Shown: positions 12,451 through 25,900 of the stretch, in pieces | Layout: the number at the start of each line of letters is the position of its first letter | How positions within the stretch are numbered: the first letter of the stretch is position 1 | Origin: Scatophagus argus | Taxonomy: Eukaryota; Chordata; Actinopteri; Scatophagidae | Direction of reading: 5' to 3' | Assembly: GCF_020382885.2 (NCBI RefSeq) | Contig: NC_058502.1 | Span: forward strand, 15,217,950 to 15,281,949 | Length of the DNA: 64,000 nucleotides | Notes under the pieces: generated by a model | Told to the model about the DNA's origin: nothing | Databases searched by the model: none | The model's input: the letters and a program-made list of their open reading frames with translations, nothing else | Program-made: the position numbers and the translations under genes

Positions 12451-12722
12451 GACGAACACTTTTTCTCACAGTTTGCAGACACGCTCCATTTTAGCGTCAC
12501 GCTGTGCCGAAAGCTGGCGGTCTCATCTCATGGTGTGGCTTGATCCCATCTGTTGGAGTGCTAAGTGCCAATCTGCCTTTCCACGTCGCGCCTCGGACTC
12601 TGCTCTTTGGCTGCACAGCAGCACTTCAATCCCGAGCAGCAACACCCAGTGTCGGACACTGGGAAGTACATCCCCCCGCCCCCAACCCTCGGTCCACCAA
12701 TCATCTGCTTCCGTTCTTCTAT

Positions 12723-12740
12723 CCCCCCCCCCCCCCCCCC
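12723..12740. repeat. Poly(C) tract, 18 C
   Basis: Eighteen consecutive C on the plus strand, 270 bp upstream of the slc39a9 start codon and 30 bp before a Tc1-type fragment. Confidence 0.9.
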
Positions 12741-12768
12741 TCATTTGGCCCAAAAAAATCAAAGCCAC

Positions 12769-13030
12769 ACTATATGGACCAAAGTGTTGGGACACCTGAC
12801 CATGACCAACAGGCACTTTAATGACATCACATTCTAAATACATGGAGAGATTTGCAGTTATGACAGCTTGCCCTCTTCTGGGAGGCTTTCCACAAGATGT
12901 TGTGTGTTTCAGAGGGAATTTATGTCCATTCATGCAATAGACGAAAAGGCCCGGCTCACAATCTCTGTTCCAGTTCATCCCAAAGGTGGCAGGCAAGTCA
13001 AGTTCTTCCACTCCATGTGGAGGTGTGTCC
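12769..13030 (-). mobile_element. Truncated Tc1/mariner element, one terminal repeat retained
   Basis: The sequence starts with the terminal-repeat motif CTATATGGACCAAAGTGTTG and runs parallel to the better preserved copy at 44728-45274: the CACCTGACC, TTTCCACAAGAT, GTTCCAGTTCATCCCAAAGG and AAGTTCTTCCA blocks recur in the same order. Similarity fades near 13025, so the right end is missing. Coding capacity is lost. The strand given is that of the former transposase as seen in the other copy. Confidence 0.75.
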
Positions 13031-13136
13031 AAATCGTGTATATCACCAAAAATGTCCTTTCTGGTGATTTTACATATCTGACATTCAATATAATTGCAAG
13101 ACTCACAAAAGAGGCCACGAGATAAATCTTGTGTGT

Positions 13137-13171
<35 letters not shown>
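13137..13171. repeat. Poly(G) tract, 35 G
   Basis: Thirty-five consecutive G on the plus strand, preceded by GTGTGT and followed by a short A-rich run. Length is likely polymorphic and may be unreliable in the assembly. Confidence 0.9.
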
Positions 13172-16100
13172 CGACGACTAGAACAAAAAAAAAAAAAAAT
13201 AGATATATATTTACATTTACTTTGGTTTCCAGTAAATGATATTTATATGATTAATGATATTTACTGATTTTACCTCTTCAGAAAAAATGGTTTAAAAATC
13301 TGGTTGGATTGTTCACCACCAGTAGACTTATCAACCATACAAGGGACTTTAAGTGTCTGCCAAATATATACCACATAGGCCTATTATTGTGTGTTTACAC
13401 CAGAAAAGTGACTAAATGAAGTATACTCCAGCATGCATGTTAAATATGGATGTTTTGTGCTGCAAATAGACACAATTCTCCCACAATGCAATGCACAAAG
13501 GAAATGGAAGAGCTGCTTACACTTGAAAAATAAATCAATAAATAAATTGTGGGTAGTGGTGAAGAAGAACATCATAAAGGGTTAAGCCTTAAGAAAGACA
13601 TTTTAATGTCTGAATTTTCATTGGGAGAGATACAGAATTGACATTTTTTTTATATCTGATGTTGCAAATTTTGGATCGTTTCCTGTTAAGAATGTTGTTT
13701 GTTTTGCATTCTGTCCACCTTGACAACCAGTTTGTGGTGTATGCTGTATAGTGTGGTGTATGGTTTTGGAACATAGTAAGCCAATATTGGAGTTAAACTG
13801 ACCTGGTAGTGATAATGACATTAGCTAGGCTAATAGGCTAGGAGGCTGTAGCAGAAAAAAAGCAAGAAATGTATTAAATGTGTGTTTTATTGTTTATTAA
13901 CTTAACCTTTTGTCTGAGTAAACAAGTGTTATTTCTTCTTTCAGAAAGGTACATATTTTCATGCAACTCTACAAGGGGATAATTACAAAGAAACTCTTAT
14001 AGTTGACAAACTTGACTAAATACAGGTTTATTGTTCAAAGAGCTGGGGGGGGACAGATATATACAGTATATATGTACCTGCTGTACAGATGGCCCTTTGG
14101 AAAGAAGAAAATGAGACACGGGTCCAGTGCTGAGATGTTGTTACTCTTTCTATCTAGAAAAATGTAAAACTAAAATTAAAAGGCAAAGCACACAAAACCA
14201 CATTCTGACTGAACACAGTTCTGAGATACAGAGACCTTCTACTACCCATTCTGAGTACATCATAGAAACAAACTGAGAACTTCTCTTTGAGAGGGTTTGA
14301 CTGTTTACAAAAGAAAAAACAACCAATTTCCAGTGAATCCCGCTGTCTATACAGATCTTTTGAACATACTCTAAAATAACATGATTCATACTGAGGATCG
14401 AAGATTTGGACGTAACAAAAGACTTCTGAAAATCACTGCAACCATCAGACTGACAAATGGAGCTCTGCACTCAAATGAAATACCACGGCACGGGACAGGA
14501 CACCAGGAAGTTTTGTTATAGTATAAAATCTAGAGTTTCTGGTTAGCTTGTGTACAATTCATTTGAAGCCGTTTAAATACAGCAAAACTATTATATAAGC
14601 CACTTTCATCTTTTGGAATTAACCTACATTCAGCGTTGAAGCAATGGAGTTGTTAGACAAGATGAGATTTTGAAGTATCTTGCTCAGAGCTGTTATTTTG
14701 ACGGGACACATTCAGAGACTTCAAGACATCTCAGAGGTATAAAAAAATGAAGAGGTATAAAATATAAAATTGCCCTCTCATGACTAGAAGAGCACCACAC
14801 TTAATGGTATCAAACAATTAACTTGTACCATAAAAATAAAGGTCTACCCATATGTGGTACTAATATACCCAAGAACAAATAATGGAAACAGTTCAGGGTT
14901 ACCACTGTCATCACACACACGGGGAGGGAGGGTGCCCTTCTCTGTCAATCATATAGGTGAAAGTGAGATTAGTGCACATTTCCCACAATGGTTCTCTGAG
15001 CAGCAGGATAACAAGCTTCATGTATTATGTTCCCATAATAATATGTGGTCCATGGTGGCAGACTGTAGTGGTACTGTGCCTGCAGCATATTTCCTTGCTT
15101 AACCAACAATGTTCATTGTGTTTAATGGGACAGCTCATAGTGTTGTTTAGACTAAGGAAGAAATTAAATGACAAGAAACAAGAAACATGATAAGTCCTGA
15201 GTAAGGTCCTAACTTTGTGTTTCACATTATTACTGGTTACGTGGTGTATGTATTTCTGCCTTTCTGATACCTGGAAAGAAGCTGCTTAATATGGCTGAGG
15301 CAGCTCAGGAATATGTGTGTAGAGTTGGGGTAAATCACCATTGCTCTGGCAGAGGCCTTACAAAACTAGTAAACAGATCTGTAAATGGAACATACAATTT
15401 GCTGGGCAATATTTACTACTTCTTAACAACTCACATGAGCATGAATATATCTTCCATTTTGTTTTCAGTGGGGAGAGGGGCATAGTGGTATTTAATTGTA
15501 TCAAGTTTAAGTTTGAAAAAGAGTGATTTTAAATAGATCAGGACTTCATCAACTGGTGTACATCCCTTGAGCGGTCTAGGCTAACATCTGATATGTTATC
15601 TCCAAAAGTACACAAACAGAGTTTAACAACCAGAGTTTATAACTCAGCATTGAGTCCTGGAAAATTGGAAACTGTAGCGATGCACACTGACCGCTGAAAC
15701 AGTATACATAAAGTTAACATTGAAAAGGACCTGACAAAGGGCTGAGTAGTAAGATAAAGATTAGCTCATTCATAAAACTAGTAGCCAAATAGACTGAAAG
15801 CTAATTTCTAAATGTCAAAATAAAGATGTAAACACATGGACAAAAAGATACAAATGAAAACAAACAGATAATGAGAACCAGTCACAATGAGTATAATCTG
15901 AAACCGACCCAGAAAAACTCCAAAAGGCTTTTCTGTCCTTCCTCTGAAAGACACAAAAGGATCAGCAGGCTCCTGGCCTCCAGTCCTCCTGCAGCAGCCG
16001 TGCAAGGATTTCCCTACACTGGGGGCAGCATCAGTAGCAGCACTCCGACAGCAAGTCCCAACAAAGGCTCAGAGACTGAATGCCTAGAAGATCATTATCA

Positions 16101-16969
16101 CTGTAGTGTGCCAAAATATGAATTATCTTCTTCCACAGTTTCAGTTTAGGGGTGCATTTAGCTTGATAGCATTTAAAATTCAATGCCTTGACAATAAATA
16201 CCATGTCATAAAAGGAAAATTCCATTGTTTTGTAGCTGTACACAGTCAAAGCATACAGGAGTGTTAGTAGCATGATTTTAATTTTTCTTTTTTTTTTTTC
16301 CCAGAAAGTGTTTTATGAAATTAATTGGAAGAACCATTTAGAGATCATCGCATTGCACAGACCAAGCTTACTAGTAGTGTGGAAAACTCTTCCATTGCTC
16401 TCTTGAACCAACTACTTATTCAAGGGAAGCATCTACAGTAGTGCTGGCGATTAGAGATACTGATTAAGGATTACAGGGAAATCCCTACACCTTTTGAACT
16501 TGAAGGCATGCTGTATACAGTACCTTAGTGAAGCTCAAGCTTATAGACAGGTCCTCTCTTTCAAGTGCAATAATGTTAAGGAAACCCATAAAGAATATCA
16601 TTCCCCTAACAAGACAAGGCAAAATATTCTTCATTTGTGCATTAGTGTCTTTCATGGGTCTATGTTCAGTGTTTTGGGTTGTGCCTCAGCTACATCAGGG
16701 CAGGACGATGTTGCTGCCCTTGCATTGTCAGAGTAAATTCCCTCTGCAGGTACACAGACAGAAGATGTTGTTTGGTTAGACCCAGTTAAGGGTCCCTGAT
16801 CCACAATCCATTTAATCCTTAGTAGACAGTGTGCTTATGTTAGTGTAAAGTCCCTCCACGGAGGTTAAGATGCTTTGGAGAACTGTTGGTTCAGTTCCGG
16901 GTTTAATTCACATATTCAGTGTACTCCTCAAGTAAAACTGAGGGAATTATTTTCCAGTTCCAGGTAGTA
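13172..16969 (-). other. Probable long 3' UTR and downstream flank of tmem63b
   Basis: No coding exon is supported on either strand. The tmem63b stop codon is at 16970-16972 and transcription runs leftward. Two minus-strand AATAAA hexamers at 13886-13891 and 13893-13898 could end a 3' UTR of about 3 kb. Nothing recognisable was seen between 13172 and 13880. Confidence 0.4.
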
Positions 16970-19900
16970 TCAGTGCCGCACTTCATTATCAATGAGGCTG
17001 TCCTCACCAGACTGGAAGTCCTCATTCAGGCCATTTTCAACATTGATTATTTCCTCGTCCTGCGAGGACCCCTGGCCATCATCCTCGCCACTGCCTGAAC
17101 CAGCCTCCTCTGAATTTGGGTCTTGAAGTACCTGAGCAATGTACATTTGCTGTAGGGGAGAAAATGAAACGTATTGTTAAAGTCTGATACCTATATTGTG
17201 TTACAGAACAAGTTCTCCTTAAAACCAAAGGTTGTTTCTGTGGGTCTTAATGTGTCCTTCATGGTTTTTTTTTGCTTTTTCACAATATATTGTTATACAA
17301 AAAGTATGCTGATGACAGTCTTTATTTATGCGCCAGAAACAATGATGACCTACAACTGTCGACACTTCAGTGAGTACTTGAATTCTAAATCTGAGCACTT
17401 GAATTTCAAAATGAATTAGAATAAGGAAATCAATTCTTCCAGAGCAGAAACAAGCCTTCACTGCACACTATAATCTCTATAAACAGACATGTGCATATGA
17501 AGATTTTAGTATTTTAAGAAGTCTAGTTTCTGCAGTTGACTTATAGTTTGCGTTGCACAGACCACTCGTGTCAGAGCGTGCCTCGGTGACATGCAGGTAA
17601 ACCGTGGGTGTGAACAGGTAAATGCACTGGCAAAAATGCAATCTTGAAATCCATTGGTTATCATCTGATGATGATGATGTAGATTTTTTTTTTTTTTTTA
17701 ATTTATATACATTCATATGTACATATCTGTGAATGGAGATTGGCTGAAATATCATCTGGATGTCTCATGTTGCTAATCAGAGTGTAAACAATGACCAGCG
17801 TATGGAAGAGGAAGACTTGCCCCAAATAACTGTTATTTAGATGTCTGCTGGCTACAATGGAGACCCTGAAACATCAGCTCTTGCTCCCATAGGCTAAACT
17901 ATTGACAGATGATAGCCCATGAGTGAGGCTGACTGAGGGTGTGCACACTGAAGAACAGTTTGCCTTACAGTCAGTTTTGCAAGACAACCCCCCCCCCCCA
18001 CACACACACACACACAAAAACAGATCCATTTAATTTTAACATAGATTATTGCATAAAATAAACTGAATCCTATATCCAAGGTTAGTAATTAATGTTGCTG
18101 AAGTTGAAACAAATCATCACCTACTCATGTTGTATTTAAAAAAAAAAAAATGTTTCTACAGCCATATTTTTAACTTCTAATCTTTGTTGGTAAATCAGGT
18201 TGATGTTCTTGCCTATATACAGAGGTATTTTTCTAGCCCGGGTTTTACCCCAAGTAGAACTGCTGTACTTGGGTCTGAAATTGGATTTTATGTCATCACT
18301 AAAATGTCAATTTACATCTGATAGCTTCATAAAAGCAGATATTTCTTTCTCAGTTCTTTTCAATGTTCAATTTTAATGTTCCACATTGTTCTTTATACCC
18401 TGAAAGAAAAACTTTGTTTTCAAAACTTTAAATAAATTAAATTTTTATATGGGTGACTATGCCAGCACATACAAGCTCTGGCAACATGTCCTTTCCATCG
18501 TTTGATCTTGAACCTCACACTGTAAAATAAACATGACTGAATACATACTGCTACCTTATTGGAGGCAGAGGGGCACACTGGACGCCCATTCTCCAAACCA
18601 TCCACGTCCTGGGTGTCAATCTATGACAGAAAACATGCATCGAACATAAGCAGCTGAATATAATTCTTGTCTGAAATAGTAGCAAATTCAGGAAACAACA
18701 AAAAGCATACAAGGGTGAATGTCCTCCCATTACCTTGTAGTTGTGAGCACTGAGATATTTGAAATGTCCGAAGCAGACGTGAGACAGGCAGACAATGATT
18801 GTGATGATCAGGACTATGAATGTGAACATGGACGTCGCAGCTGAAAATCCTGAATGAAAGAAAGTGACAGGACACTTGTGTAACAGGTGCTTGTACTTCA
18901 TAATGCTTCAGACCAAAGTGGCAGTTATGCTGTAAATAAAGTTGGGCACGTATTAGGACATGATTGGCCTCTAGGTGGAGTCCTCATCTTACCAGAGCGA
19001 ACAGTAGAGAAGAACAGAAGCCAAAAGAGACAGAGAATAGGAGCAGCCACCACTTGGTTTACAGCTCCAGAATGGATCTTCTTGTCCAGTTTGGTGGGCA
19101 GATAGGCATAGTACATGTTGTACCTGTCTGCTAAGTGTTTCAGCAACATGTACATCAGCCCTGCACAGAGAAGGGAGATAAAACAATTAGTGCAACTAAT
19201 CCAATTAGGCCTGCTGATAAGCTTCTGCGTAAAGAACAGAACCACTGAATGCTCCCTGCCTTGTGGGCATTCATCCTGCAGTCATTTCATAAGCACACTA
19301 TCTTGATGTGAAGCAGCAGTGACACAGCAGAACTCACCAAAAGGGACAATGATTGGGCAAGTGATGCTGTAGGTCATAACCACGGTAAAGACACACATCA
19401 TCCAAGCATAAGCTGCCCCGAACTGGAACTCATAGGCTTGGTGCTATGATGACAAAATGACATAATCTATCTGAAATCATTCTAATTTCAATAGCTACAT
19501 CAGGTGAAGTTAATCAATACACACAAACGGGTAGAACAATGAAAGAAGAGCCAAAATGCATCCACCCATTAAACCAAACTACTTTATGGGTTATCAACAA
19601 ATAAACGGTTTAAGCTTTGTAAGCAGAGGACACACTGACCCTCTTGACGTTCCTTCTCTCTGCTGCCGAGCGAGCCAGGCAGAGGCGGATCATGTACATA
19701 AGTAAACCAGGGATCCTCAGCAGGTCCATGGCATTACCAATGAATGCAGACGCAATGACATAGTTCACGAAGAAGGCTCCATTGTCAGGAAGGAATACAC
19801 ACCTAAGTAGCAAAGAAAAAAGTCAATCATGAAAGACTGAAGTCAGATTGGCATTCATGTTTAAAAATGAATGATTAGAGGCATTATAGCCAGTAATTCC

Positions 19901-22900
19901 AATTAATTCCAATGTAATTTAATTGCTAAAAAGATGTTTTTTTCACACTTTATTTAAACTAGTCATGGTTCCAAAGAAACTGGATTATTTTATCTTGTAT
20001 ATTTGCAGTCTAAGCATTTCATCCTGTTCCGCTTTGCTCTGAGTGCTGCAGAGTTGTGTGGAAATGGCCATAAAATGGTACTTACTCAAATCTGACCTTC
20101 GCGTCTGCCAAGAATCTTTTGTCAAACAGCCAGCGAAAAAAAACATCCAAACTGCAAAGACCCAAGGCAAGGAATAAATCAGCTTGAATATTTAGCCTTC
20201 ACATTTGATTGTGTTGCATTTCAGAAATCAAAAACATTATATACCTGCTGAGTCCTAGGGAGGGCAGCAACAAAACCATAAAGATCAGGAAAGTGTAGCA
20301 TTTATGCATTGTGGTCCTGTTCTCTCCTGACCTGAAAGTCCAAAGGAAATATTCCAAAATGTTAAAAAAAAAAAAAAAAACACACACACTCTAACAACCT
20401 AAACTTTAAATCGAGTAAAGACACATGAATGAATATGCTGAACTGTTGATGTATATATGTGATGTGTATAATAATGTGTATGATATGTGTATAAACCATA
20501 CCGGGTCCAGTGGGCTTCGAAGAAGGCAGAGTAGTAGACGATGGTAGGAAGTAAGGCAGAGAAGGACCACAGGAGGAGGGTGGGGAAGAACTGGGTGACG
20601 ATTGGATTCTGGAGTACAGATAGGAGACACATGCAGTGTAAGGAAATTGAAAACAATAACTGAATTCCTGTCTCTGCAACAGCATACTGACTTGTGATGG
20701 CTTAAACATACAGCATAAAGATGCGTTGCCTGACCACAACGCTTTCAACAACAACAACAACAAAAAAGGCACAAAAAGCTTTTAAATGTGCAGCACTCAC
20801 ATTCAGATACTCCACTGGTTTGGTAACATTGAACTTGTCCATTGTGGATATGATGATGGCTGGGGTGGTGAGGAAGAAGAGGAGGAGGAAGAGGATAATG
20901 TTGATGATAAGGCAGCGGAACCACCAGGAGAATCCTCCAACTGACAGATGCTCCCTGTGGGAAAAAAGTTATGTAGCGGTTATGTGACACTGAGCGAAGG
21001 CCTGCCGTTACGGACACAGCTGGCCAGTAAACTGATACTACAGCTCAGAAACCGGTTTCTCATCTGGAATGACAAAATCTCTTCAAAGTGGTTTGCAGTC
21101 TCATTGTTCCTCAGTGATCAACAAGTCTGTGTTTGTAAAAAATCCCCATGGCTATTTGTGATTAAGCACTTCTATTCTGCCAAGTATAACCGCCCTTTTC
21201 AATTGGTGCAGTTATGCAACGAATGACAAAAGAAATTAACATACGTTCAGTGCAGTTTGTGGACAGAATATGTGAGATGAATGTGTTCTTACCAGTAGAC
21301 GTTTTGTGGATCAGGGGCATAGCTGACAGTCCAGTTGTGTGTGTGAAGCTTCCCGCTGAACTGAGAGCTCCTGGGCTCCCGACGACACTGACAGCCCTGA
21401 CACTTGCAAGCATTGAAGTCTTTCAAGATTCTGGAATTATGCATCCACCCAAAAAACAGAACAGACATTACAGTGGGTCAAGAGCTAAACGATCAGTAAA
21501 TTCAAAACCAGTGCCACAGACACATGTAGATGTACTTACATGGCAGTTATTGACTCGTTCTGGAAAGTAACAAAGGCCATTCCCAAGGGCTTCCTGTTAA
21601 CCTTGTCTCTCTCCTTCCTGTAGTCATCTTTTAATTGTGCTTCAAGCTTGGTGTAATAGCTCACTGCCTCTTCCTGTGAACAACATGGCAAACGAAGTAA
21701 GAGTCTGTGATGTTTTTGGTTTAATCCTAACTGCCATTATTGTACACTGCAGTAATAATTAATATCACTTTGTACACAAGTTTAACTGTATGATTATCTC
21801 TTAAAAAGTAATTATAAGAATATCAGTTCAAACTACAGTTTGCCCTTTAGGTGAAATAATTATATGAAAAGACACTCACAGAATGAATGAGGAAACCACT
21901 ATTATATTGACTATACTTAAGTTATGTAATAGCAGTGTAGATCAGTAGTTACTATAAAACTGCAGCAAGCTGGACCTGCTACGACATTTATCTGAACTCG
22001 AAAAGTTGCCATTGTTGCATTTTTAGCACTTTGAGATTAGTGTTTTTAATGTTAGTTAGTTGCTGATTTTAGTTGGGTTTTAAAGATTTTAGATGTTATT
22101 TACTTTTGTCTGCCCTGATTTTGTACCTCTAGGAGGCTTTAACTCAATGTTTTTAACAGATCCATAAATAAATCAAATAACACAAATAACACAAGACTAT
22201 GTCTAGCCATAAAAAAAGATAGCAGTGTACTTCAGTTTACTAATAAGATAGTTAAGGTCAGTTTGGTTTTTATTAAAAGGGAGCACAAAATTCTGACCAT
22301 TTAAGCAGTCACCATATTTATGCTAACCTCATCAAACCAGTTAGCATGTGTCAACATGATCTTAAAGCTATATCCAAAAAAATATGGTGTGGGCACTGAT
22401 CCTATTAGCAGGTACCAGCATATGACATTGTTTTTTCTTGTTTAGCCCTTAGCCTGAAATCAGACTGAACTGATTGTCATCTCGTCACACTCCATTTCCA
22501 TCTATTAGCTTAGCCCTGATTCACCATACAAATCTACAAGTGGACTATAAAATCTTCCCCTCAATTATGTTGCTAGTATCAACTTACAAACAAGTTTCAT
22601 GAGGGTCTTTTTTTAGAAAGCGTTATGGTATGTCAGTCTGACCTGCTCACAGCCTTTGATGATGCAACAGCAAAGGTGTCCACAAGGTTTCGGATTGATC
22701 GTAGTGGTAATATGCTCTTTGGAATGCAGGTCAAGGAAGAATTTCTTGTTGCGCTCGGCCTTCTTCCTGAATGCAAAACATCAACTGCGTCACATTGAGG
22801 CTCAAGCCCTGGAGCCAGTCATTCAAGCATAGCCCAAAAGGTAAGTGCACACATTCAGACACTTAAATTGTTGTTACCTCTCAGAGTTGAGATACATCAG

Positions 22901-25900
22901 CTTGGCCACATCGTAACAAATACGAGCTTCCAGTACAACACAGTTATCATACGCATGTCTATGAAAGAAAGGCAGGGAGGGGTCAGGTCAAAGACCGGGC
23001 AGGTTAAACTACAAATATAGACATCTTAACAACAGGAAAGTGTATTGTGTGTACACTAGATGACAGATCAGAAAGATCACATTCCAGTAACATCAACAAG
23101 TGCCAAAATAAGTAAGAATTCAACAGGCACAAACAGTAGAAGGCTTTCTTCTTCTTTTTTTCACTGCTGTTTGACTTTTAGCAGGGCTTTTAGCAGTGCA
23201 GGAGTGAAGATAAGATTTTGGTTAATACTATTTGGCAGAGCAGGAGTTGAGTCATACACCCCTTCCTCAGTTTTCGACCATCTATACACATGACCTGCAT
23301 GCTCCTGCTCATCTGGCTTCTATTATGGACAATTAAACATATAGGCCTGTCATTGTCTCTGATCCGAGCCATATGGGCCAGAACAAGACAGCCCCTTTTA
23401 ATAGGAGAGGGCATGGCTCTCATACACCCTAATACAGTTACTGCACAGCTTACTGGCATACCAACAGAGCAGACCACTTTTATGAGCAGACAGATTTAAG
23501 CATTGTGAGATGTTAACTGTGGAGCCAGGATATCAGTGATCCTTCAGAGTGCTTACTCAAAGTGTTGCTTAATCTCAGACTCCTCTGCGTATTTGGAGAT
23601 TCCATTGACAAATAAAGTGCGTTTGACCTGCAAGGAGATGAAGACAAAGTAATTATCAACCAAATTCAGACTTATGTGTGTACAAGGAGAGTACAAAGCA
23701 GCCGTGTTCTGAAAGCATGCCACCCACCAAGTCATCCTCCTTGTAGCGCATCTTGGAGGTGTGCCGTCTCATACTGTAAACCGTCAGTAACAGGTAGAGA
23801 AATGCAAAAGTGGTGTGCAGCCACAGTAGTGCATTACTGTCGAAATATATAGCAAGATGGATTTAGTGATAGCACCAGAACACAACAAAAAGCTTCAAAG
23901 TACAGTATAGAACATATGCTAAAGTGGTGGTATGAGAATTACTCACTCTGCATTCAAATTTGCTATAGTGGTTCGCCCAAAACTATAGGCATTATTTTCT
24001 GTAGAAAAAATATAAGAAACAAGACAATCACTTGTTAATCACCATGTTGTCAAATGTCTCAAAACCCAAGTATAATTCATCTAACACTTTTACTTATGTC
24101 ATTATTTTACAGAATGAAAGTGTACTGTACTGTATGTGTACTGTATGATATCCAGTTCTGTGCAGGTCCTAAGAGTCTACAATTTTTTGAGCCTACATAT
24201 TAGAGAAGCTTTGTATACTTTTGTTCATGGTAAGAGAGAAGAAAGCAAACCCACAAAGGTAAAAGAAAAACAAGAAAAAAACGAAAAGAATCAAAAAGAA
24301 AAAACTAAAATTTCAAAAACATAATTGTGACAAGGCAGCATCACCTAATTCCTATTAACTCACCAAGTAGGTTTCCAGAGAAGTTAACAGGCAAGATGAT
24401 GCCAACAGAGAGCACGCCCACCACTACCAGCAGGCCAATGATGTGCCGCTGAAAGGACAAGTAATGCACTGCATCCTCACCACACTTGTCCCTTATCTCA
24501 TCAACCCTATACAAAAAAATACATTTTCTTATCCACTGTAATCAAAAGTCCACCAGATTTTCTTATTTCCAGTAAGGTGAGAGTCGTTAGACTCACTTGA
24601 TGCGGAAGACGGCAGTTAGCCAGGAACAGAAGCCCTAAAAAAAGAAGAGAGCAGAGAGCTGAAGGTGTCATCACATGTAATAAACACTATATCCTAGACT
24701 GGTAGAGACAATGCTATATTTCATCCTGTAAGAAAAATGGCACACTTACTGTGTCTCTCTGATCAAAGTCCACAGAGCTCGAAACTGAGGTAAGACGTTC
24801 ATAGCGTTCTGGTGTCTCTGATCTCAGGCCAGAGGCCACACTGTATGCATTAAACACAACACATTTTTTTTTGCATGATGTTTTGCATTACTAACTGAAC
24901 ACCACCACGTACCATAAGGGGAAGTTAGTTCTTTGTGTCTCAGGACAGTGGGATTACTATCAGTATGGAAATGTTGACAGCATGAAACACGCAGACAAAC
25001 ACGTGCCCTGAAACGGACTGAAGAGATTCACCCTGTTCATCCTGAGTGGCTGAAAGCAGGATTTGGGTTGGCAAAGCAGTCAACCACAGGAACAATCTCT
25101 GCAGCCACATTTCAGATAGCATTAGGTGTAAAGAGCCTACTCTACACAGGTTGAGTAAAACACCACAGTCAAAAGGTTGCAATAAAAGGTTAGAAGGCTA
25201 AGCTCTACAGAAAAAAAAACAATCACAGAGGAAACAACAGAAACCCAGCAGTAATCAAGTGGCAGATTTATGGAGTTTGTCCAGCAGAGCCACACACCAA
25301 AACCTTATTACAGAATGCATACAAAATGAACTGCGCTTCCCCGGGTGGTCATTCCAGATCAGTTTATACATAACTGCAAAAATATGTAGAGGAACCAGAT
25401 TCTGCTGGAATTCTAAAGGTGGTTCAGTATTCACCACTACATGAAAGGATGACATTAGCCAGGGCTCTAAGAGATTTCTAATGGAATGAGGAGAGAACCA
25501 GTGGCTGTAATCCACCATCAGTTCTCCTCTCACACATTCCTGGGAGTAGTGAGTAGATGGCTCATCTCAGCTCTAGCACATAGGATATACTGGAGGTGCC
25601 CCATGTTAGGGCCTGTCTATGAACAAGAGTAGATCGGGAAAGTATTACCTCTCCCTGTAAGCATCCTGCCTGTGCAGCTCATGCGGCATGCTCACACAGA
25701 CGAAGTATGTGCTTCATAAAGAGGTCAATACACAGATTAGCACACACAGATCAGATTAGGACAGGGACACCCAACAGCAGAAATACAAGAGTGACAAGGA
25801 GAGGGAGAATAATTAGGAGCCTTGCACTGGGAAACGCCTGGAGAAATAAGAGAAAAAAAACCTAAACCATCAAGAGTGAAAAACAGGCAGAAACCCACAC

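Noticed and set aside
12523-13032. 169-codon minus-strand frame covering the slc39a9 promoter
   Set aside because: It runs through a Tc1 remnant and a poly(C) tract (read as Gly repeats), so it is a composite of repeats rather than a gene.
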